From JANLYQ01 sp031365725 (GTDB taxonomy: Bacteria > Actinomycetota > Actinomycetes > JACCUZ01): DNA of 64,000 nt. The stretch is from NCBI GenBank assembly GCA_031365725.1, contig JANLYQ010000065.1:1-64000 (forward strand). The letters are read 5' to 3'. Below the pieces are notes generated by a model, which ran no database searches, was not told where the DNA came from, and was given only the letters and a program-made list of their open reading frames with translations. Each line of letters starts with the position of its first letter. The stretch's first letter is position 1. The position numbers and the translations under genes were made by a program. Shown here in pieces: positions 48,929 to 56,868 of the stretch.

Positions 48929-49746
48929 GGCACCCCGGTGGGTGCCTCGAAGGTGCGGCGCAGGTCAGTCGGGGAGAACTCGCTGCGGCGCACCCCGAGC
49001 GGGTCGATGCCCCGCAGCGCCGCCAGCTCCGCCGCCCCCGGTGGCGGCACCGGACGCAGGTCGCCGGCCACCCGCAGCGGGAACCCGGTGGCGGCCCGCA
49101 CCACTTCGAGCGACACGTCGGGGAAGAGTTGACGCAGGCGGGCATGACCGTCGAGGTCGAAGTCGAACACCCCGAGCTCGGTCACCAGCCACTCGGGTCC
49201 CCCGCCGGTGAACCCCAGCTCTGCCCGGCTCCCCTCCCGGGTGCGGTGACCCATGTCGGTGACGAAGTCACAGGTCTCCACCAACGTCCGGCCCGAGCGG
49301 TGCCGGGTGGTCCACAGGGTCAGGTGGCCGACAGTGGCCGCCAGGTTGCACCCGCCGCCCCCGCCGCCGAGCTTGACCTTCGGCGCTGACACCGGCCCCA
49401 CGGCCGTGACGTTCGTGCTGCCGTGCGGATCGATCTGCACACCCGAGAGGAACATCCGGTCGACGTCGCCACGCACCGCCGCATCGAAGAACTCCTCGAA
49501 CCGCATCTGGTACGTCGATCCCTGCGCCAGCACCAGATCGTTGCCGGTCGGGGGGATGAACGGCGGGTCCGGGTTGACGGCGTACGTCGCGCCTTCCACC
49601 AACAGCATGTCGCGGGCGTGGGTGCGCCGGGCCACGTGCATGGCCACCTGCGCGCACGGACTGCCGAAGCCGTGGAAGACGGTCTCGCGGTCCCTGATCG
49701 TGCGGGCCAGAGCCACCACGAACCACTCGTCGATCGTGAAGCTCAC
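48916..49746 (-). CDS. CoA-transferase, subunit B
   Basis: 276 residues from the GTG at 49746. Class I CoA-transferase beta subunit of the glutaconate/3-oxoadipate type; MLLVEGATYAVNP holds the probable catalytic Glu, with SGVQIDPHGSTNVTAV, LGGGGGGCNLAATV and RLRQLFPDVSLEVVRAATGF as other family phrases. It pairs with the next (upstream) gene. In the CoM context acetoacetate or a longer beta-keto acid is the most plausible substrate. Overlaps the alpha subunit by four bases. Confidence 0.87.
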   Translation of the reverse strand: MSFTIDEWFVVALARTIRDRETVFHGFGSPCAQVAMHVARRTHARDMLLVEGATYAVNPDPPFIPPTGNDLVLAQGSTYQMRFEEFFDAAVRGDVDRMFLSGVQIDPHGSTNVTAVGPVSAPKVKLGGGGGGCNLAATVGHLTLWTTRHRSGRTLVETCDFVTDMGHRTREGSRAELGFTGGGPEWLVTELGVFDFDLDGHARLRQLFPDVSLEVVRAATGFPLRVAGDLRPVPPPGAAELAALRGIDPLGVRRSEFSPTDLRRTFEAPTGVPCPC

Positions 49747-50660
49747 GCGAAGACCGCCTTCCAGTCCGCCGTTGACTCTGACCAGCGACTGAGCGCCGCC
49801 AGTCGGGCCGCACCCACGGCCGCGCGGTAGCCCTCCTCATCGACTCCGGCGACGAAGGTGGCGAGGTAATCGGCCAGGTCCTCGCCGCCTGCGGTCGCGG
49901 CGGCGACGTAGGTGGCCAGGTGCGGCCGGTCGTAGGCGTAGCCGGGGTAGCAGGAGCTCGGGTGGGCGCCGTACGGCACCTCGGACACGGCAGCGACCAG
50001 ATGCGCGGGAATCGTGATGCCCGCCCTGTCGACCTCCTCGGAGCCCACCAACCGGTCGACACTCGCGACGACGTTGCGCGAGGAGGCAGCGAACCTCTCG
50101 TCGAGCACATAGGGCTGGTCCAGGTGCAGGTTGCCCCGCCGATCGCCGAGTGGCGCATGGATGAGGGCGACGTCAGGGCGCAGCGGCGGGACGGCGACGA
50201 GCGTCTCGCCGGTGAACGGACAGGTCACTTCGCCGTACTCCGGGTGCAGCCCGCGGATGTCGGAGCCCCGGACGCCGCGGACGGCCATGAAGGGCAGCCC
50301 GAACTCGGCGGCCCGCAGTTGGGCCAGGATCGTCGCACAGCAGCTCTCCCGGACCTCGATCGTCGCGGTCTCCGCCGCCCGCCGGAAGGCCGGGGCGAGG
50401 CCGAGGTCCTGCTCGAAACCGACGTAGCTCTCCTCGCAGACGGCGATCGACCCCGCGGCGACGAGCAGGTCGACATCGATGCCGTGCGCAGACCCGACGA
50501 CGTGCAGCCCGCGACGCCCCTGGCGCACCATCTCGCGCACCAGGGCCATCGGCAGCCGCGAGGACAGCCCACCGCCCAGGGCGACCAGTGCTCCGTCGGA
50601 CACGAGTGCAGCGGCCGACGCCAGTGACAGCAGCTTGTCGTTGCTGTGATGAAAGGACAT
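49743..50660 (-). CDS. CoA-transferase, subunit A
   Basis: 305 residues from ATG 50660. Class I alpha subunit: ALVALGGGLSSRLPMALVREMVRQG, IRGLHPEYGEVTCPFTGE and LIHAPLGDRRGNLHLDQPYV are family phrases. With subunit B it would form a heterotetramer moving CoA from an acyl-CoA donor to a carboxylic acid. Its genes lie immediately after the hydroxyalkyl-CoM dehydrogenase genes, which fits activation of the beta-keto acid made by the 2-KPCC-like enzyme. Confidence 0.87.
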   Translation of the reverse strand: MSFHHSNDKLLSLASAAALVSDGALVALGGGLSSRLPMALVREMVRQGRRGLHVVGSAHGIDVDLLVAAGSIAVCEESYVGFEQDLGLAPAFRRAAETATIEVRESCCATILAQLRAAEFGLPFMAVRGVRGSDIRGLHPEYGEVTCPFTGETLVAVPPLRPDVALIHAPLGDRRGNLHLDQPYVLDERFAASSRNVVASVDRLVGSEEVDRAGITIPAHLVAAVSEVPYGAHPSSCYPGYAYDRPHLATYVAAATAGGEDLADYLATFVAGVDEEGYRAAVGAARLAALSRWSESTADWKAVFA

Positions 50661-50669
50661 CCCGCTGCC

Positions 50670-51443
50670 TTACTGCGCCGTCATGCCGCCGTCAGCGGCG
50701 AAGGTGGACCCGGTGACAAAGGCCGCCTCGTCGCTGGCGAGGAACAGTGCCACGCGGGCAATGTCCTCCGGGGTCCCGAGCCGACCGACGGGGTACTTCG
50801 TCACGGTGAGCGCCAGACCCTTCGCCATGTCGCCACCTCCACGCGCCGTCAGCATCGGCTCCATGAGGGGGGTGAACACCGTGCCCGGGCAGATCACGTT
50901 GACCCTGATCCCGCGCGGCGCGAGGTCGATGGCCATCGATCGGGTGAGTGCCACGACAGCGCCCTTGGCGGCGCAGTACGCAGCGAAGTTGGCCACTCCG
51001 ACGAGGGCGGCCACCGACCCCTGGTTCACGATCGAGCCACCACCGTCGGCCTCCAGGTGCGGCACCGCGGCACGGGAGACGAGATAGGTCCCCTTCGCGT
51101 TGATCGCGAGGCACCGGTCCCAGTCGTCCTCAGCCGCGTCAGCCACCGAGCCTGTGCTCCCGATGCCCGCGTTGTTGTAGACGATGTCCAGCCGCCCCAG
51201 AGTCCCGACTGCTTCGGCCACGGCCCCCGTGACGGCATCGGCATCGGTCACGTCTGCGGTGACCGCGAGGGCGTGGCCTCCCACGGCGGTGACCTGATCC
51301 ACCGTCTCCTTCGCCGAGTCGCCTCGGAGGTCGAGCACCGCGACGGCGGCTCCTTCCGCCGCGAACAGCAGCGCACTTGCCCGGCCGATGCCGGACCCGC
51401 CGCCGGTGACGAGCGCCACCTTTCCCTCGAGCCTGCCGCTCAT
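50670..51443 (-). CDS. xecE: SDR dehydrogenase, probable 2-(S)-hydroxypropyl-CoM dehydrogenase homologue
   Basis: 257 residues from ATG 51443 (GAGAGGA about 11 bases upstream); the longer frame is not needed. SDR motifs: TGGGSGIGRA, NNAGIGSTG, and the catalytic Ser143, Tyr156 and Lys160 (QGSVAALVG; YCAAKGAVV). The C-terminal half (ICPGTV, KYPVGRLGTPEDIARVALFL, AAFVTG, ADGGMTA) closely follows S-hydroxypropyl-CoM dehydrogenase (XecE) as I remember it. Of the two CoM-binding residues described there, the Lys of the KYP motif is kept (Lys216) but the Arg three residues before it is Thr here. Stereochemistry and substrate therefore need testing. Confidence 0.75.
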   Translation of the reverse strand: MSGRLEGKVALVTGGGSGIGRASALLFAAEGAAVAVLDLRGDSAKETVDQVTAVGGHALAVTADVTDADAVTGAVAEAVGTLGRLDIVYNNAGIGSTGSVADAAEDDWDRCLAINAKGTYLVSRAAVPHLEADGGGSIVNQGSVAALVGVANFAAYCAAKGAVVALTRSMAIDLAPRGIRVNVICPGTVFTPLMEPMLTARGGGDMAKGLALTVTKYPVGRLGTPEDIARVALFLASDEAAFVTGSTFAADGGMTAQ

Positions 51444-51483
51444 GAGCGGGACGTCCTCTCGTCGATGAAGCCGAACGGGGTGA

Positions 51484-52245
51484 TCACAGGGCGGTCCAGC
51501 CACCATCCACAAGCAGGGCGTGCCCGGTCATGTAGCCCAGCCGGCCGGAGGCGAGCACCGAGATGGCATCGGCGATCTCGGCCGGCTCAGCGACCCGACC
51601 GAGTGGGATGTTCGCTTCGACCCGCGCGCGCAGCTCGGGCACGTCGAGGCGCCACTGGGTCATCGGAGTCGCCACCATGCCGGGACAGATCGCGTTGGAC
51701 CTGATGCCGCTGGCCGCGTAGTCCACCGCCACCGACTTGGCCAGCATCAGGGCGGCACCCTTGGACGCGGTGTAGGCGCAGCGACCCGGGAAGGCGACCA
51801 GCCCGGCGGAGGAGGCGACGGTGATGACCTGCCCACCGCCTTGCGCAATCATCGTAGGGAGCACCGCCTGCGTGCAGAGGAACGGGCCGCGCACATTCAC
51901 GGCAAACACCCGGTCCCACTCCTCGACTGGGGTCTCGTGGCACGTGGTCGCCGCTCGTGATCCGGTGATGCCCGCGTTGTTGACCAGCACGTCGATGCGT
52001 CCGAACCGGTCGACAACGTCAGCGACTGCCGCGCTCACCTCGACGTCGGAGGAGACGTCGACGATCGCCGACAGCTCCGGCGAAGCGGAGCCGGGCGTCA
52101 GGTCGAGAGAGACGACCCGGAAACCGTCGTCGACCAGGGCCGCCACGGTCGCGGCACCGATGCCGGACGAACCGCCGGTGACGACGGCGACCTTGCCGTC
52201 CGACCGGGGCGCAGTCCGCTCCCGGGAGGGCGTCGTAGGCACCAT
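51484..52245 (-). CDS. xecD: SDR dehydrogenase, 2-(R)-hydroxypropyl-CoM dehydrogenase homologue
   Basis: 253 residues from ATG 52245, overlapping the flavoprotein stop by one base. TGGSSGIGAA is the NAD site; Ser145, Tyr158 and Lys162 are catalytic. Residues Arg155 (FPGRCAYTASKG) and Arg199 (TPMTQWRLDVPELR) sit at the same distance from the catalytic Tyr/Lys as Arg152 and Arg196 of Xanthobacter XecD, which bind the CoM sulfonate. The whole stretch from NNAGITG to MTQWRLD matches XecD nearly phrase by phrase. It should oxidise the R-hydroxyalkyl-CoM to the ketone with NAD. This is one of the strongest identity calls in the island. Confidence 0.85.
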   Translation of the reverse strand: MVPTTPSRERTAPRSDGKVAVVTGGSSGIGAATVAALVDDGFRVVSLDLTPGSASPELSAIVDVSSDVEVSAAVADVVDRFGRIDVLVNNAGITGSRAATTCHETPVEEWDRVFAVNVRGPFLCTQAVLPTMIAQGGGQVITVASSAGLVAFPGRCAYTASKGAALMLAKSVAVDYAASGIRSNAICPGMVATPMTQWRLDVPELRARVEANIPLGRVAEPAEIADAISVLASGRLGYMTGHALLVDGGWTAL

Positions 52246-53645
52246 CAGACCGGTACCGGCGCAGGGAGAGCAGCCGAGCTGGCCCGTTGGGCCGCCAACA
52301 GGATCGGTTCATAGACCGGGGCGTACGGCGGTGCGTAGGACAGGTCGAGGTCGGCCAGCTGGTGCACGTCGAAGCCCGCCTGCAGCGCAGTGGCGACGAC
52401 GTCGATCCGCTTGGCCACGTCGGCACCCACCATCTGCGCCCCCAGGACACGCCCCCCGGGGGCGTGGACCAGTCGCACCATGACCGGCCGCGAGCCGGGG
52501 TAGTACTTGGCTCTCGATCTGCCCTCGACATCGGTCACCAGCGGGTCCAGGCCCTCGGCTTCGGCTTCACCGGCAGTCAGACCTGTGCGGGCCACCGCCA
52601 GGTCGAAGACCTTGACCACCGCCGTGCCCACCAGGCCGGCGAACCGGGCCTCGCCGCCCGCTGCCACCGTGCCGGCCACCCGCCCCGTCTTGTTCGCCGC
52701 TGGGCCCAGCGGGACCAGGGCCGGGCGGCCCAGCACCAGATGGTGGACCGCGACGCTGTCGCCGCAGGCGTAGACGTCCGGGACATCGGTGCGCATGTGG
52801 TCGTCGACCGTGACCGCCCCCCCAGGGCCGGTCGCAGCACCGGCGGCTGCCGCCAGCGCTCCCGCAGCGCGCACACCGACGGCCAACACGACGACGTCCA
52901 CATCCAGAACCACGTCGTGGGGAAGGGCGCCGTCACCGGTGTCCGGCGGCACGACCGCCCGCAGAGTGGCGTGCAGCCCGCCGCCGTCCCGGTCCACCCG
53001 CAGCAGTCCTGTGCCCAGCCGGAGGTCGACACCCTGCCGGACCAGTTCGTGCTCGACCAGCAGCGCCACCGGCGGGTCGACTGTCGGCAGGACCTGGCCG
53101 AGCTGCTCGACGACGGTGACGGCTACGCCGCGGCCGTGCAGGGCCTCAGCCATCTCGAGCCCGACATACCCAGCGCCGACGACGAGGGCTCGGCCGATGC
53201 GTCCCGCATCGAGCAGACTCCGCAGCGCCACCGCGTCAGACAGGCTCCGGACCGTGAACACGAGATCGTCGTCGAGGCCCGGCAGCCGCGGCACCACCGG
53301 TTCACCTCCGGTGGCGAGCACGAGCCGGTGATAGCCCACCCGGCCGTGCTGGCCGTCGCGCAGGTGGTGCACCATCCGCCGGTCCACATCGACCGACACC
53401 ACGTCGGTCCCGGTCTGCACGTCCAACCGCCGCTGGTCCCGGAACACGTCCGGCGGATACGCGAGCAGCTGGTCCGCGCGGTTCACTTCGCCGGACACGA
53501 AGTACGGCAGTCCGCACAAGCCGTAGGCGATGTCCGGCCCCTTCTCCAGCACGACGATCTCGAGGCGGGGATCGACCCGACGCGCGGCGGAGGCGGCGGA
53601 CATGCCGGCTGCGCCCCCGCCGACGACCACGAGTCGTCGCGTCAC
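52245..53645 (-). CDS. Single-cysteine FAD/NAD(P) disulfide reductase (CoA-disulfide reductase type)
   Basis: 466 residues from the GTG at 53645, with a strong GAGGAGG site; 53 codons of upstream open frame are dropped. FAD site VVVGGGAAGMSAASAA; the lone redox Cys in YGLCGLPYFVSG takes the position of CoA-disulfide reductase/NADH oxidase Cys; NAD site VVGAGYVGLEMAEAL; second FAD motif DVYACGDSVAVH. The C-terminal dimer domain is complete. Such enzymes form a mixed disulfide with a small thiol. In an operon devoted to CoM, reduction of CoM disulfide or CoM-S-S-CoA is the natural suggestion. First gene of the - strand operon. Confidence 0.83.
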   Translation of the reverse strand: MTRRLVVVGGGAAGMSAASAARRVDPRLEIVVLEKGPDIAYGLCGLPYFVSGEVNRADQLLAYPPDVFRDQRRLDVQTGTDVVSVDVDRRMVHHLRDGQHGRVGYHRLVLATGGEPVVPRLPGLDDDLVFTVRSLSDAVALRSLLDAGRIGRALVVGAGYVGLEMAEALHGRGVAVTVVEQLGQVLPTVDPPVALLVEHELVRQGVDLRLGTGLLRVDRDGGGLHATLRAVVPPDTGDGALPHDVVLDVDVVVLAVGVRAAGALAAAAGAATGPGGAVTVDDHMRTDVPDVYACGDSVAVHHLVLGRPALVPLGPAANKTGRVAGTVAAGGEARFAGLVGTAVVKVFDLAVARTGLTAGEAEAEGLDPLVTDVEGRSRAKYYPGSRPVMVRLVHAPGGRVLGAQMVGADVAKRIDVVATALQAGFDVHQLADLDLSYAPPYAPVYEPILLAAQRASSAALPAPVPV

Positions 53646-53827
53646 GGTGCCTCCTCGTGGGCGTTCGTCGCCGCACTCGTCCTGCGGAGACGCTAGGGAC
53701 CGGCCGGTTGTGGCTCCATGGCCCGCCGGGGTGAGGAAGCATCGATCGTTGGTCCTGCGGGAGCACAGACACTGCGCGGAGCCGGCACCTACGGTCCGAG
53801 GCACCGTGCGACGAAGGAGCTCTCTCG
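53646..53827. promoter_or_regulatory. Divergent promoter region of the catabolic and CoM-biosynthesis operons
   Basis: 182 bp between the flavoprotein start (-) and comA (+). It carries both ribosome sites (GAGGAGG for the former; AAGGAG at 53814-53819 for comA). The 9-mer GTCCTGCGG occurs twice on the + strand (53679-53687 and 53752-53760), 73 bp or close to seven turns apart; its first eight bases recur inverted in the other divergent region of the island (60978-60985). It is a candidate binding site for the island regulator. No convincing -10/-35 boxes were picked out. Confidence 0.5.
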
Positions 53828-54595
53828 ATGTGGGACTGTCCGGACTTCCTCGACCTTCCGGCGCGCACCCAGAAGCCCCGCGAGCGCGGACTCACCCACG
53901 TGCTCGACAAGGGCCTGCCGGTGGACGACCTGGAAGGTCTGCTGGAACAGACCGGCCACCTCGTCGACGTCCTCAAGGTCGGCTGGGGCATCGCCTACAT
54001 CGACCGCACCGCCAAGAGGCGGGTCGCCGTGTGTGATGCCGCCGGTGTCACGATGTGCCTCGGCGGCACCCTGCTCGAGATCGCGGCGGCGCAAGGTCGG
54101 GTGCCCGGGCTCGCCCGCTGGGCTGCCGGGCTGGGCGTGCACGCCCTCGAGGTGTCCAACGGCCTCGAGCGCCTGAGCTCCGAGGCGAAGACCGATCTCG
54201 TCCGCGAGCTGTCGCAAGACTTCCTCGTGCTGGCCGAGACCGGCGCCAAGGACGGTCACACCCCGGTCGTCACCGAGAACTGGCTGCGCGAGATGGAGGC
54301 CGACCTGGCGGCGGGGGCGACCTTCGTCATCGCCGAGGGCCGCGAGAGCGGCACAGTTGGCCTGTACGACGCCGACGGCAGCGTCCGCGAAGACCTGGTG
54401 GCGGCCATCGCCGAACGCGTGCCGCTGGACCGAGTGATCTTCGAAGCACCGCGGAAGGAACAGCAGGTCTGGTTCGTCGAGCACCTCGGCACCGACGTGA
54501 ACATCGGCAACGTGCCGACCGGTGAGGTGATCGCCCTGGAGACCCTGCGGCTGGGTCTTCGCGCGGACACGGCCGCAACAGGCAACCAAGGATGA
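53828..54595 (+). CDS. comA: Phosphosulfolactate synthase
   Basis: 255 residues from ATG 53828. Adds sulfite to phosphoenolpyruvate, giving 2-phospho-3-sulfolactate, the first step of CoM biosynthesis. TIM-barrel family PF02679: KPRERGLTHVLDKGLPV at the N-terminus, VDVLKVGWG, CLGGTLLEIA, LEVSNGLERLSSEAK, LAETGAKDGHTP and FVIAEGRESGTVGLYDADG are the diagnostic segments, including the acidic residues that bind Mg and substrate. The same family (ComA in archaea, XcbB in Xanthobacter) starts both known routes. First gene of the CoM operon; ATG of the next gene overlaps its stop. Confidence 0.92.
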   Translation: MWDCPDFLDLPARTQKPRERGLTHVLDKGLPVDDLEGLLEQTGHLVDVLKVGWGIAYIDRTAKRRVAVCDAAGVTMCLGGTLLEIAAAQGRVPGLARWAAGLGVHALEVSNGLERLSSEAKTDLVRELSQDFLVLAETGAKDGHTPVVTENWLREMEADLAAGATFVIAEGRESGTVGLYDADGSVREDLVAAIAERVPLDRVIFEAPRKEQQVWFVEHLGTDVNIGNVPTGEVIALETLRLGLRADTAATGNQG

Positions 54596-55497
54596 TCCCC
54601 CTTCCTGAACCCAACACGATCACGCGGCCCTATCGCGGGCTGTCAGTCCAGGAGACCGAGGTCCCCTTGACCGAGCTGGACCTGATCGCGTCCCTGCTCG
54701 GCCGCGAGGTCTATCGGCGTACCGACTATCTGGTGCTGCGTAACGGTACGGCCACCGCGCTGGTCGCCGTACGCAAGGAGTCTCTGGAGCCGTTGTTCTC
54801 CCCGGTGGTCGAGGCCAGAGTTCTGGCGGGGCCGGACCAGGTCGTCTGGGTCGAGTCGCCAGACACCGACGTCGGCAACGCGACCGCACTCGCGCGTGCA
54901 GCGCTGGCGCACGCCCAGCCGGAGGCGCTCGCCTACGTCGTGCACGGTCGCTACCAGCACGTGAACTTTATCTGGGCGCCGGCACCGGTCCGGATCAGAG
55001 TCACCGAGGTGGTGCCGCCCGAACCGGCCAAGCTGTATGCGATGGCCGAGCAGGTCGTGGCCTTCGACGAGGACCTGCCGCCGGTGGAGCTCGTGCTGGA
55101 CGCCGTCGACATCCGCGAGCTTGCCGACGCCCACCCCTCGCCCGGCTATCTCCTGCCCTGCCGTGGCGCGGGGGTCGACCTGCCCGGCGACGTGGCCTTC
55201 CTCGACACCCGACCCGAGGTGCGCGAGGACTGGCTGCTCATCGGGTGCGAGCGGTCGCTGCAGTTCCACCGGCACTTCTACGGCGACGAGCCGGCCCGGG
55301 TCGACATCTGTCCCCGGAAACGAGCGGCACCGGCCGGAGACGATCTCGCCCTGGTGAAGTGCTGCCTGCTCGAACGAGGCGTCGAGCACGAGCCGGGACG
55401 GGCGGTGGTGCCCTGGGGCACCAGCCTCGACGAGATCCGGATCGCCCTGCGCAGCCTCACCGGGGTGGACGCACCGGTGCGCGCCGAGATCGGCTGA
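54592..55497 (+). CDS. Unknown protein of the CoM biosynthesis operon
   Basis: 301 residues from ATG 54592, overlapping the comA stop. No signal peptide, membrane helix, Rossmann or flavin motif. Conserved-looking parts: YRRTDYLVLRNGTATALVAV, WVESPDTDVGNATALARAAL, ALAYVVHGRYQHVNFIWAP, and a Cys-rich C-terminal half (YLLPCRGAGVDL, LIGCERSLQFHRHF, DICPRKRAA, LVKCCLLERGVEHEPG). The Cys/His content could mean a metal or persulfide site. The bacterial route needs sulfite addition, phosphate elimination, decarboxylation, thiolation and a final reduction; four enzyme types are recognisable in this operon, so this protein is a candidate for the missing step. That is inference from position only. Confidence 0.78.
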   Translation: MIPLPEPNTITRPYRGLSVQETEVPLTELDLIASLLGREVYRRTDYLVLRNGTATALVAVRKESLEPLFSPVVEARVLAGPDQVVWVESPDTDVGNATALARAALAHAQPEALAYVVHGRYQHVNFIWAPAPVRIRVTEVVPPEPAKLYAMAEQVVAFDEDLPPVELVLDAVDIRELADAHPSPGYLLPCRGAGVDLPGDVAFLDTRPEVREDWLLIGCERSLQFHRHFYGDEPARVDICPRKRAAPAGDDLALVKCCLLERGVEHEPGRAVVPWGTSLDEIRIALRSLTGVDAPVRAEIG

Positions 55498-55506
55498 CCT
55501 CCCCTG

Positions 55507-56868
55507 ATGGCCGCGCACCTCACCGATTCGGTGGTCTACGGCCATCTGTGGAGCACGGCCGAGGTGCACGACCTGCTCGACGACTCCGGCCGGTTCCGGG
55601 CGTGGCTGGAGATCCTCGCCGCGCTCGCCGAGGCCCAGGCGGAGGTCGGACTGTTGCCCGCGGACGCGGCTCTCGCGATCAGAGCCGTCGCCGACGACGG
55701 GTTGCTCGACCTCGACGAGGTGGCGGAGCAGACCCGGTCGACCGGTCACTCGACCCTCGGTCTGATCCGGGTGCTGCAGGGGATGCTGCCTCCTGCGGCC
55801 CGCGAGTGGGTCTACTACGGCGCGACGGTGCAGGACCTCTCCGACACCTGGACCAGCCTGGTGATGCAACGGATGGGAGACATCGCCGAACGCGACCTGG
55901 GCCGCATCCAGGACGCGGCTCTCACCCTGGCCCGTGACCACAGGGACACGGCGATGTGCGGGCGCACCCATGGCCAGCCCGGTCTGCCGATCACCTTCGG
56001 GTTCAAGGCCGCCGTGTGGGCGGCCGAGCTCGGGAGACACCGCGACCGTCTTGCCCAGGGCCGGGCCCGCTGGGAGGTCGCGCAGCTCGGCGGGGCGCTG
56101 GGCACCATGTCGTTCTGGGGCACGGGCGCCCTGCCGTTGCTCGACGCCTTCTCCCGTCGGGTGGGGCTCGCCGCCCCCGACATCGCCTGGACCACGGCCC
56201 GCGACCGGGTGGCCGAGTTCATGACCTTCCTCGCGATGATGACGGCCACCCTGGGGAAGATCGGCAATGAGGTCTACCAGCTGCAACGTCCCGAGATCGG
56301 CGAGTTGTCCGAGCCGTTCGTCGCCGGCCAGGTCGGCAGCATCACCATGCCGCACAAGCGCAACCCCGAGCTCGCGGAACACCTGGGGACGCTGGCCCGC
56401 GTCGTGCGGGCCGATGCCGGCGTGACCCTCGAGGGCATGGTGCACGAGCACGAGCGAGACGGGCGCGCCTGGAAAGCCGAGTGGTTGGTCTTGCCCGAAG
56501 CCTGCCTGTTGAGCGCGACGGCACTGGACCTGGCCGCCCGCCTGCTCGAGGGCCTGGAGGTGCACGCGGACCGGATGCTCGCCAACATCGGTGCGCGCGA
56601 GGGCTACGTGCTCTCCGAAGCGGTGCTGCGCATACTCACCGACAAGATCGGCAAGCACGCCGCGCAGCACGTCGTGTACGAGGCGACGATGGCCGGCATC
56701 GAGCAAGGCGTCGCTCTCGCCACGGCACTACAACGTCATCCCACGATCACCGAAGCCCTGACCGACGCCGAGCTGGCGGCCGTCCTCGACGCCCACAGCG
56801 CACTGAGTGCCAGCGGTGCCTTCGTCGACCGGGTGCTCGCCGCGGCGACCCGGGCCACGCCCCCATGA
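55507..56868 (+). CDS. Aspartase/fumarase-superfamily lyase of CoM biosynthesis (XcbC-like)
   Basis: 453 residues from ATG 55507. All-helical lyase: the signature loop is VGSITMPHKRNPELAE, the second conserved region TRSTGHSTLGLIRVLQ and the third DTAMCGRTHGQPGLPITFGFK. By sequence it looks like adenylosuccinate lyase/3-carboxymuconate cycloisomerase, but the operon points to phosphosulfolactate as substrate, from which the Xanthobacter homologue XcbC1 eliminates phosphate to give sulfoacrylate. About 450 residues is normal for the superfamily. The last four bases overlap the PLP enzyme gene. Confidence 0.83.
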   Translation: MAAHLTDSVVYGHLWSTAEVHDLLDDSGRFRAWLEILAALAEAQAEVGLLPADAALAIRAVADDGLLDLDEVAEQTRSTGHSTLGLIRVLQGMLPPAAREWVYYGATVQDLSDTWTSLVMQRMGDIAERDLGRIQDAALTLARDHRDTAMCGRTHGQPGLPITFGFKAAVWAAELGRHRDRLAQGRARWEVAQLGGALGTMSFWGTGALPLLDAFSRRVGLAAPDIAWTTARDRVAEFMTFLAMMTATLGKIGNEVYQLQRPEIGELSEPFVAGQVGSITMPHKRNPELAEHLGTLARVVRADAGVTLEGMVHEHERDGRAWKAEWLVLPEACLLSATALDLAARLLEGLEVHADRMLANIGAREGYVLSEAVLRILTDKIGKHAAQHVVYEATMAGIEQGVALATALQRHPTITEALTDAELAAVLDAHSALSASGAFVDRVLAAATRATPP

